From the NCBI GenBank assembly GCA_947581845.1, contig CANPVY010000179.1:1-11509 (forward strand): a DNA stretch of 11,509 bases, written 5' to 3'. Positions 1 to 5,700 of the stretch are shown here, in pieces. Source of the DNA: an uncultured bacterium (GTDB lineage: Bacteria > Gemmatimonadota > Gemmatimonadetes > Palauibacterales > KS3-K002). Position numbers and translations under genes: made by a program. Under the pieces are notes generated by a model that ran no database searches, was not told the DNA's origin, and was given only the letters and a program-made list of their open reading frames with translations. Position 1 is the first letter of the stretch, and each line of letters begins with the position of its first letter.

Positions 1-1300
1 CGTTGGTGATGTTCACGAGGAAGTCCGCCCCCTCACGGCGGTACGTCCTCGACAGCGCGGGGAAGATCGACTCGTAGCAGATGAGGACGCCGAAGCCGGC
101 ATCGTTCACGCGCAGGACCGGCTCCTCCGCGCCGCGCCCGAAGCCGCCGAAATACCGCAGGAACGCGTTGACGTTGCCCACGAGGGGGAGCCGCCACCGC
201 TCCCTTATCGCCCTGCTGCGCAGGGAGCGCACCCAGCCCACAGGGACGAACGGCACGCGCTCGATGATCGGCACGAGGTAGTGCTTCCGGTAAATGCTGG
301 CCGGTGAACCCTCCGTATCGACGAAGAGAGCGGCGTTGAAGTAGTCGTACCCACCATCAGCATACCGCACAACGTCCAGCAAGCCGAACAGGAGCGTGAC
401 ATTGTTGCTGCGCGCCAGCGCCGCCACCCAGGGGCCCCAATCCGGCGCCCACTCCAGCGACGTCGGCAGCGCGGTCTCGGGCCAGACGACGAGCTCGACA
501 TCGGGGGAACGCGCGAGCCCGGAACCCGTTAGCTGAGCCAGCGCGCGGCGACTGCTGTCCACCGCCGCTTCGCGCTCGAGCTTGAGATCCTCCGGGATAT
601 TCGGCTGCACGACAAGAACCCGGGCGGCCGGCCGGGTACTGAGCGATCGCCAGCGGATCAACGAGTAGCCGACCGGCAGAGCGAAGAGCAGCGCCAGCAC
701 CGTGGCTCGGAGCAGCCAGCGCCGGCGCAGGCCCTCCAACCACCAACGAGCGAGCAGGCCGTTGATCCCGGCCAGCCAGACGGTCACCCCACGCGCGCCG
801 CTCAGGTCCGCGAAGCCCACCAGCACGGGGAAGCCCGTCAGCGAGTGGCCAAGGCCGAGCCAGGGGAAAGCGATATCGCCAAGGTGCGCCCTTAGCCATT
901 CCGCCGTAGTCCAGAAGACGGGCAGCGAGACCCAGAATGGTATCGCACGACGTACATGGAGCAGATGTACGGCCCGGCCCGCGGCGGCCAGGAAGGCTGA
1001 CATCACGACAATGGTGATGAGATACCCGAGCAGAGACAGCCAAGTGTAGAAGACCAAGGCGGTGAACAGCCAGTAGAGCAGCGTTCCATAGAAGAGCAAG
1101 CCCATCCAGAACGTCGCACGCCAGACGGAGGCGGCACCTGTTCGGTCGGAGGGACAGGAGTGCAAGAAGACGAGGTAGGGGACGAGAGCCACGAACGGCG
1201 GAACCAGCAGATGGAAGGGAGGGAACGAGAGGGTGAGAAGGATACCGCTGACTACGGGGAGGCCGAGTTCCTTCCCACGAGGCAGGATGGGATGTCTCAC
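1..1300 (-). CDS. lnt: Apolipoprotein N-acyltransferase (partial, C-terminus beyond window)
   Basis: Inner-membrane enzyme that transfers an acyl chain from phospholipid to the N-terminal cysteine of diacylated lipoproteins, the last step of lipoprotein maturation. I read 433 codons from a GTG at 1300-1298 with no internal stop. The N-terminal half is a run of hydrophobic helices that begins with the family-typical LTLSFPPFHLL (about residues 22-32). The nitrilase-like domain starts near residue 227 (ARVLVVQPNIPED). The catalytic triad expected from E. coli Lnt (E267, K335, C387) is present as E275 in WPET, K339 in YRKHYLVP and C408 in CYES; the essential second glutamates appear as E347 and E410. 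The usual VPFGE is VPIIE here. The frame runs off the window at NITN. The GTG overlaps the upstream TGA as GTGA, and no good Shine-Dalgarno is visible, so translational coupling to the oxidoreductase gene is likely. Identification is very secure. Confidence 0.96.
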   Translation of the reverse strand, partial: MRHPILPRGKELGLPVVSGILLTLSFPPFHLLVPPFVALVPYLVFLHSCPSDRTGAASVWRATFWMGLLFYGTLLYWLFTALVFYTWLSLLGYLITIVVMSAFLAAAGRAVHLLHVRRAIPFWVSLPVFWTTAEWLRAHLGDIAFPWLGLGHSLTGFPVLVGFADLSGARGVTVWLAGINGLLARWWLEGLRRRWLLRATVLALLFALPVGYSLIRWRSLSTRPAARVLVVQPNIPEDLKLEREAAVDSSRRALAQLTGSGLARSPDVELVVWPETALPTSLEWAPDWGPWVAALARSNNVTLLFGLLDVVRYADGGYDYFNAALFVDTEGSPASIYRKHYLVPIIERVPFVPVGWVRSLRSRAIRERWRLPLVGNVNAFLRYFGGFGRGAEEPVLRVNDAGFGVLICYESIFPALSRTYRREGADFLVNITN

Positions 1301-2310
1301 AGCAGAATCTCGCGGCCCTCTTCCGCCGATCGGTAGCAGGCCTCGACGATGCTCAGCAGGACCTCCTGCTCCTCGGGCAGCGGCTCGTCCCTCTCGCCCT
1401 GCACCACGGATATGAAGTAGCCGAGCTCGCGCCGGTAGGAGGCCCGGTAGATGTTCTCGGTCCCGGGCGCCAGGCGCGGCGTCACGTCGACCACTCCGCC
1501 GGGCGTCATCCTCTGAATGACGAAGGGATAGAGCGAGCCGAAACCGGCGGCGCCCAGAGCGACGAAGCTGTGCTGATCCTCGGCGGCCGCGAGGTCCCAG
1601 GTCACCTCGACACTGCAGGTCACGTCGCGCTCCAGCCTCATCAGTACGACCGCCGTGTCCTCGACGCCGTCTGCGTCGCGGTCGGGCAGGTATGCGGTCA
1701 GGCGCTCGGGCGCGGGATAGCCGAGAAGCCAGAGGCAGAAGTCGAGGTTCGTGACACCCAGGTCCATGAGGGCGCCGCCTCCGTACTCGCGGCTCAGCCG
1801 CCATTCGCTCGTGCGCGGGCGGCGGGCGCGCCGGCGCTGCCAGCTGGCATGCATGTGGAAGATCTCGCCCAGCTGGCCATTGCTCACGGAGCGTCGCAAG
1901 GCCCAAGCGTCAGGCCGGAAGCGATGGCTGTTCTCAATCATCAGGCTCCGGCCCGCCTGGCGCGCAACGCCCAGCGTTCGCGACACCTGCTCGCGGCTGG
2001 TGCCCAAGGGTCGCTCACAGAGCACATGCAAGCCAGCTTGCAGCGCCAGTTCGGTGTGCCGCGCGTGCAGGTGGTTAGGCGTGCACACAATGACGGCGTC
2101 CAAGTCAGGATGCTCGAGCAGCGCCTCGATCGAGGGGTAAGCGGCAGCTACTCCGAACCGCTGACCGACCGTCTTGGCTTTCGCGACGTCCACGTCGCAG
2201 ACGGCTGTCACGGTCGCCCCGTCCAACTGCTCCAGGATAGGGAGATGCACGATCTGAGCGATGCCGCTGCAGCCGACGACCCCGACCTCAATAGCCGCTT
2301 TACTCGCCAT
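1297..2310 (-). CDS. Gfo/Idh/MocA-family oxidoreductase, catalytic residues altered
   Basis: 337 residues, normal length for this NAD(P)-dependent sugar/inositol dehydrogenase family. The N-terminal Rossmann fold shows GVVGCSGIAQ (residues 10-19), the β-strand VTAVCDVD ending in an acidic residue, and the VIVCTPNHLH stretch (73-82). The C-terminal domain carries GGGALMDLGVTNLD (177-190). In characterised inositol dehydrogenases an EKP lysine and a D-x-x-x-H pair are catalytic. Here EKP reads E99-R100-P101, and the Asp183 motif has Thr187 where His is usual. The Rossmann and C-terminal folds look intact and the frame is undamaged, so this is a divergent or possibly non-classical member rather than a pseudogene. 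The substrate cannot be told. ATG start at 2310, 25 bases after ispG, with only a weak TGGAT ribosome-binding site; it ends in a GTGA overlap with lnt. Its role in this lipoprotein/isoprenoid neighbourhood is unknown. Confidence 0.9.
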   Translation of the reverse strand: MASKAAIEVGVVGCSGIAQIVHLPILEQLDGATVTAVCDVDVAKAKTVGQRFGVAAAYPSIEALLEHPDLDAVIVCTPNHLHARHTELALQAGLHVLCERPLGTSREQVSRTLGVARQAGRSLMIENSHRFRPDAWALRRSVSNGQLGEIFHMHASWQRRRARRPRTSEWRLSREYGGGALMDLGVTNLDFCLWLLGYPAPERLTAYLPDRDADGVEDTAVVLMRLERDVTCSVEVTWDLAAAEDQHSFVALGAAGFGSLYPFVIQRMTPGGVVDVTPRLAPGTENIYRASYRRELGYFISVVQGERDEPLPEEQEVLLSIVEACYRSAEEGREILL

Positions 2311-2335
2311 TGCAGTAATCCAGGTAGGTCACGCG

Positions 2336-3484
2336 CTAGGGTGCCTGCGGCGTTCCAGCTTCATGCCAATCAGGAGTCCAGGTGATCGAACCGCTGGCGG
2401 CAGCCCACTCAGGGTCGGGCTCCACCTCAGCGATCAACTCGATCAGCGCGTCCACGATTCGCGACTCGGGCACCTTACGGACCACCTGCCCGCGAACGTA
2501 GAGCAAGCCCTCTCCCTTACCGCCTGCGATCCCGATGTCAGCTTCACGCGCCTCGCCCGGTCCATTCACGGCGCAACCCATCACGGCGACGGTGAGCGGC
2601 TTGCGAATGTCGCGAGTGCGCTCCTCCACCTCCTCGGCCAGGCGGATCAGATTGACCTGCAGCCGCCCACAACCCGGACAGGCGACGATGCGAATGCTCT
2701 CACGGCGTAGATCGAGCGACTCGAGGATCGCGCGGGCGGCGTGCACTTCCTCCACTGGGTCAGCGGACAGCGAGACGCGCAGCGTATCCCCGATGCCTTC
2801 CGCCAGCAGCGTACCGATCCCGACCGCCGACTTGATGTTCCCGGCGCGTGGTGGGCCCGCCTCCGTGACACCGAGGTGCAGTGGGTAGTTGAAGTGCTTC
2901 GCCGCCAGGCGGTAGGCGGCGATCATCAAGGGGACACGCGACGCTTTCAGTGAGACCACGATATCTTCGAAGCCCTCGTCCTCCAGCAACCTCACGTGGC
3001 GGCGAGCGCTCTCCACCATCGCCTCGGCCGTTGGCCGGCCGTACTTCGCCAACAGGTCACGCTCCAGAGAGCCGGCGTTGACGCCGATGCGGATCGGCAG
3101 TCTGCGCTCACGCGCCGCCTCGACCACCGCTCGCACCCGCGAGGCGTCGCCGATGTTGCCCGGGTTGAGGCGCAGCTTCGCCACCCCCGCCTCCGCCGCC
3201 TCGAGCGCGAGCCTGTAGTTGAAGTGGATGTCCGCCACCACCGGCACCGCTGAGTGCCTGACCAGCTCACGCAGTGCCCTGGCCGCCGCCTCGCTCGGAA
3301 CCGCCGTGCGTATGATGTCGACGCCAGCCTCAGTCAGCCGCTGGATTTCTTCCAGGGAGCCTTTGAGGTTCGCCGGGCTGGACAGCGTCATCGACTGGAT
3401 AGAGATTGGCGCGCCTCCACCCATCGGCACATCGCCGACCGTCACACGCCGCGTGTGCTCGCGATGCGGCGCCTTGATCTCCAT
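2336..3484 (-). CDS. ispG: 4-hydroxy-3-methylbut-2-en-1-yl diphosphate synthase (IspG/GcpE)
   Basis: Iron-sulfur enzyme of the MEP pathway that converts 2-C-methyl-D-erythritol 2,4-cyclodiphosphate to HMBPP. 382 residues from the ATG at 3484. The TIM-barrel part shows GGGAPISIQSMT, VADIHFNYR, LRLNPGNIG, RIGVNAGSLE and the ITEAG-like LGVTEAG. The [4Fe-4S] ligands are C269 and C272 in ACPGCGR and C304 in MGCAVNGPGEA, followed by the catalytic E311; these lie one residue from the E. coli positions (C270, C273, C305, E312). This match is why I prefer this start over upstream in-frame starts (GTG at 3541, ATGs at 3520 and 3508), which would add 8-19 residues with no better ribosome-binding site. 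An AGGA lies 15 bases upstream, so the start is not decisive. It is preceded by the largest intergenic gap in the window and may have its own promoter. Function is certain; start is moderately certain. Confidence 0.97.
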   Translation of the reverse strand: MEIKAPHREHTRRVTVGDVPMGGGAPISIQSMTLSSPANLKGSLEEIQRLTEAGVDIIRTAVPSEAAARALRELVRHSAVPVVADIHFNYRLALEAAEAGVAKLRLNPGNIGDASRVRAVVEAARERRLPIRIGVNAGSLERDLLAKYGRPTAEAMVESARRHVRLLEDEGFEDIVVSLKASRVPLMIAAYRLAAKHFNYPLHLGVTEAGPPRAGNIKSAVGIGTLLAEGIGDTLRVSLSADPVEEVHAARAILESLDLRRESIRIVACPGCGRLQVNLIRLAEEVEERTRDIRKPLTVAVMGCAVNGPGEAREADIGIAGGKGEGLLYVRGQVVRKVPESRIVDALIELIAEVEPDPEWAAASGSITWTPDWHEAGTPQAP

Positions 3485-3555
3485 CGTCGTCCGCTTCTTT
3501 CCTGTCATCGCTGAGGACATTTCATGCGCCGGCAACGCCACCGGCGGCGACGAAT

Positions 3556-3621
3556 CTATCGCTGATCCCTGGCTTTGGCGAGCGATCGCTCGACCACGGC
3601 CGAGGTTTCATCGATCTTCAC
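3556..3621 (-). other. Possible 21-codon small ORF, in the rimO frame after its stop
   Basis: From a GTG at 3621 the minus strand reads VKIDETSAVVERSLAKARDQ plus a final R, then TAG. The frame is the same as rimO: after the rimO TGA (3645-3643) the codons stay open for 28 residues to this TAG. A GAGGAG lies about 20 bases before the GTG, too far for a normal ribosome-binding site. The peptide is charged and could form an amphipathic helix, but 21 residues prove nothing. It could be a remnant of a longer C-terminus of RimO, a leader peptide, or chance. I do not recognise it. Confidence 0.2.
3579..3592. repeat. Perfect 14-base palindrome CGAGCGATCGCTCG
   Basis: The sequence equals its own reverse complement over 14 bases and has GCGATCGC at its centre. 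It lies in the rimO-ispG gap. With no loop it would act as a double-stranded protein-binding site rather than an RNA hairpin. It overlaps the possible small ORF, and palindromes of this kind arise often in GC-rich DNA, so function is unproven. Confidence 0.35.
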
Positions 3622-3642
3622 ATCGCTGTGCGCGACTACTCC

Positions 3643-5034
3643 TCACCTGCCCCATACCGTCTCGAGGTCCAACCTCAGCGACTCGATATGCTCCCTGGGC
3701 CGCTGCCCGGCCCGGATCCGCTCCTCCGCCACGCCCCAGAGGTCCGCGTCATCGGCGTTGTTGATGCTGGCGACGGCCAGGTCACCGGGCGCCAGGGTGA
3801 TCTCCGAGCGTTCCAGGAAGGTCACCCCGTCGATCTCGTACGCCTGACTGCGCATACGCGCCTCGATCTGCTGCGGGCTGCCGCGCTCATCCGGTACACG
3901 ATCGATGAGTACCTCGACGCGTTTGCCGATGCGGGCCCGATTACGCGCGGCCACAATCGAGCGCTGGAGCTCGTTCAGCGAGGCGAGGCGCTCCAGCTTC
4001 AGCGAATCGGGCAGCTGATCCGGCATCGCCGCGCCCACCGTCCCCTCCTGCGGCGAGAAGGCGAAGGCGCCCAGGTGATCGAACTCGATCACTTCGACGA
4101 ATTCGAGCAACGCCTCGAAGTCCTCGTCGGTCTCGCCGGGGAATCCCACGACGACGCTGCTGCGAAGCGTAAGGTCCGGGATCTCCGAGCGCAGCCAGGC
4201 GATGAGCTCGCGCAGCCGCTCCGGCCGCTCCGGGCGCCGCATGCGCTCCAGGATCCGCGGGCTGGCGTGCTGGATCGGCATATCGACATACGGGAGGATC
4301 CTGTCCTCACGGGCGATCAGCTCGACCAGCGAGGGTCGCAGACCAGCTGAATAGACGTAGAGCAGGCGGAACCACGGTATGCCGGTCGCCGCGAGCAACT
4401 GCTCGAGCAGCTGCTGCAGACCAGGCTGTCCGTCCAAGTCGCGACCGTAGTGCGCCAAGTCCTGGGCGACCAGATTGAGCTCCACCACGCCTCGCGCCTC
4501 CAGCGCTCTTGCTTCCTCGACGAGCACCTGCGGGTCGAAGGAGCGGTGACGGCCGCGCCAGAGCGGAATCGCGCAGAAGGCGCAGGTGTGGTCACAACCT
4601 TCACTGATCTTGAGATAGGAGACATGGCGCAGGTCGCCGACAGGCAGGCGTGAGCCGGGATGTTTCTGCACGCGGCCGTCAAGCAACCCACGCACGGCGA
4701 GCTTTGGGACCAGTTCGGGCAAATCGCGGAGCCCGAGGAAGAGATCCACCTCAGGGAGCGAGCGCTGAAGCTCGCGCCGGTAGCGCTCCACCAGGCAACC
4801 GACGCCCACCAGCACACGCAGCTGGCCGGCATCTTTCAGACGTGCCGCCTGTAAGAGCGTATCGATCGACTCCTGCTTCGCCGCATCGATGAAGCCGCAC
4901 GTATTGACGAGGAGAACCTCGGCGTCGCGTGGCTCCGCGATGTAGTCCGCTCCGTGGGCCACGAGGGTGGCCACGATACGTTCCGAGTCGACTGTGTTCT
5001 TATCGCAACCGAGCGTGATGACGGAGAACTTCAC
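3643..5034 (-). CDS. rimO: Ribosomal protein S12 (Asp) methylthiotransferase RimO
   Basis: Radical-SAM enzyme that adds a β-methylthio group to the conserved aspartate of ribosomal protein S12. 463 residues. Three domains are visible: an N-terminal UPF0004 domain with cysteines C10 (TLGCDKNTVDSE), C46 (NTCGFI) and C80 (GCLVERY) that bind one [4Fe-4S] cluster; a radical-SAM core with C147-x3-C151-x2-C154 in EGCDHTCAFCAIP; and a C-terminal TRAM-like domain from about residue 375 (GKRVEVLIDRV). The LGCDKNxVDSE and GFIDAAKQES signatures favour RimO over the tRNA enzyme MiaB. The start is a GTG at 5034, overlapping the lolA TGA as GTGA, with GAGGTG eight bases upstream. The frame stays open to 5412 upstream but that part lies inside lolA and is not family sequence. 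After the TRAM region there is a charged tail of about 25 residues ending in WGR. Confidence 0.96.
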   Translation of the reverse strand: MKFSVITLGCDKNTVDSERIVATLVAHGADYIAEPRDAEVLLVNTCGFIDAAKQESIDTLLQAARLKDAGQLRVLVGVGCLVERYRRELQRSLPEVDLFLGLRDLPELVPKLAVRGLLDGRVQKHPGSRLPVGDLRHVSYLKISEGCDHTCAFCAIPLWRGRHRSFDPQVLVEEARALEARGVVELNLVAQDLAHYGRDLDGQPGLQQLLEQLLAATGIPWFRLLYVYSAGLRPSLVELIAREDRILPYVDMPIQHASPRILERMRRPERPERLRELIAWLRSEIPDLTLRSSVVVGFPGETDEDFEALLEFVEVIEFDHLGAFAFSPQEGTVGAAMPDQLPDSLKLERLASLNELQRSIVAARNRARIGKRVEVLIDRVPDERGSPQQIEARMRSQAYEIDGVTFLERSEITLAPGDLAVASINNADDADLWGVAEERIRAGQRPREHIESLRLDLETVWGR

Positions 5035-5681
5035 CGCGTAAACACCTCGACGCCCGGCGGTGGAGTGAAGCGGAAGAGGTCTTCGGGCAAATCGATGCCT
5101 GCCTCCACGTTGGAGAGTGTGATCGTCCGTACCGTCTCGTTCTCCTCGTGGATCTCGAACTTCCGCACCAAATGGTCCTGCGCGTCGATCCAGACGCGTA
5201 CCAGTGTATAGGGTGCCTCGAACTTGGGAACGAGCGAGAGAAGATAGGCGGGCCGCTGGCCGACAACGTCCCGCTGCACGTAGGTCGCCACGTAGCGCTC
5301 GGTCGGGCTCACCAGGAACTGGCCGCCCAGCGTGGCGCCCTCCGAAGTCTGGTCGATCGCGGTGCGGACGACCTGGTCCGGCTGCGCGCTGGGGTAGTAC
5401 ATCCAGAACCACTGCCCGTCGGCCACGACGATGTCGCCCTGCGGCTCGTCGAACTTCATCAGGAAGTAGTTGGGCTTCCTCTGGAATACGACGCCCCGGC
5501 CCTCCTTCTCGGCCTCCAGCACGGGTATCTCGATCCTCTGCACGAACTCCGAGCGCAAAGTCGTCGCCACCCGATAGGCCTCTGCGGCCCTGGCAAGAAT
5601 GGCCTCCGCGCTGTCAATGGCCGATGGCCCCTGAGGGCCCAGCGCAGAAATCAGCGTCAGCAGTATGGCAAGCTCGTTCAT
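5031..5681 (-). CDS. lolA: Outer-membrane lipoprotein carrier protein LolA family
   Basis: Periplasmic chaperone that takes lipoproteins from the LolCDE transporter to the outer membrane. 216 residues. The family pattern is present: LRSEFVQ (residues 42-48), the GRGVVFQRKPNYFLMKFDEP strand pair, VVADGQWFWMYYP, the region FLVSPTERYVA, and a C-terminal FRFTPPPGVEVF. The N-terminus, MNELAILLTLISALG, is hydrophobic like a signal peptide but has no Lys or Arg before the core. The ATG at 5681 is the only usable start after an in-frame TAG, and AGGGGG (5687-5692) lies five bases upstream. It begins 19 bases after ftsK, an adjacency also known in E. coli, and ends in a GTGA overlap with rimO. No LolB is seen here. 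LolA-family beta proteins are divergent, so the fold is secure and the exact cargo less so. Confidence 0.88.
   Translation of the reverse strand: MNELAILLTLISALGPQGPSAIDSAEAILARAAEAYRVATTLRSEFVQRIEIPVLEAEKEGRGVVFQRKPNYFLMKFDEPQGDIVVADGQWFWMYYPSAQPDQVVRTAIDQTSEGATLGGQFLVSPTERYVATYVQRDVVGQRPAYLLSLVPKFEAPYTLVRVWIDAQDHLVRKFEIHEENETVRTITLSNVEAGIDLPEDLFRFTPPPGVEVFTR
5043..5048 (-). promoter_or_regulatory. Ribosome-binding site deciding the rimO GTG start
   Basis: GAGGTG on the minus strand, inside the last codons of lolA and eight bases before the GTG at 5034. Together with the GTGA overlap and the MKFSVITLGC-like start of the family, it fixes the rimO start. Confidence 0.65.
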
Positions 5682-5686
5682 CGTCG

Positions 5687-5692
5687 CCCCCT
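5687..5692 (-). promoter_or_regulatory. Ribosome-binding site of lolA
   Basis: AGGGGG on the minus strand, five bases before the lolA ATG at 5681, in the short ftsK-lolA gap. It supports this start. Confidence 0.6.
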
Positions 5693-5700
5693 GACCCGTT

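Larger units (their letters stand above)
3485..3642. other. 158-base gap between rimO and ispG
   Basis: This is the largest non-coding stretch in the window and the best place for an internal promoter serving ispG, the oxidoreductase and lnt, but I could not pick convincing -35/-10 boxes. It contains a perfect 14-base palindrome (3579-3592) and a 21-codon reading frame at 3556-3621. No T-tract terminator follows rimO. If ispG begins at the GTG at 3541, the gap shrinks to about 100 bases. Confidence 0.6.

Noticed and set aside
357-1043. 228-codon minus-strand frame starting at an ATG
   Set aside because: Off-frame inside lnt. The correct frame, from the GTG at 1300, shows all Lnt catalytic residues, while this one reads as Arg/Gly/Ala-rich noise.
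1570-2385. 271-codon open frame on the plus strand
   Set aside because: Antisense to the Gfo/Idh gene, no domain-like pattern, compositional shadow.
3485-3541. 19-residue longer N-terminus of IspG from a GTG
   Set aside because: No ribosome-binding site is visible before the GTG, and the ATG at 3484 puts all cluster cysteines within one residue of E. coli numbering. Not fully excluded.
5035-5412. 126-codon N-terminal extension of rimO
   Set aside because: The frame is open but overlaps lolA out of frame, lacks RimO similarity, and the GTG at 5034 has a proper ribosome-binding site and the family N-terminus.
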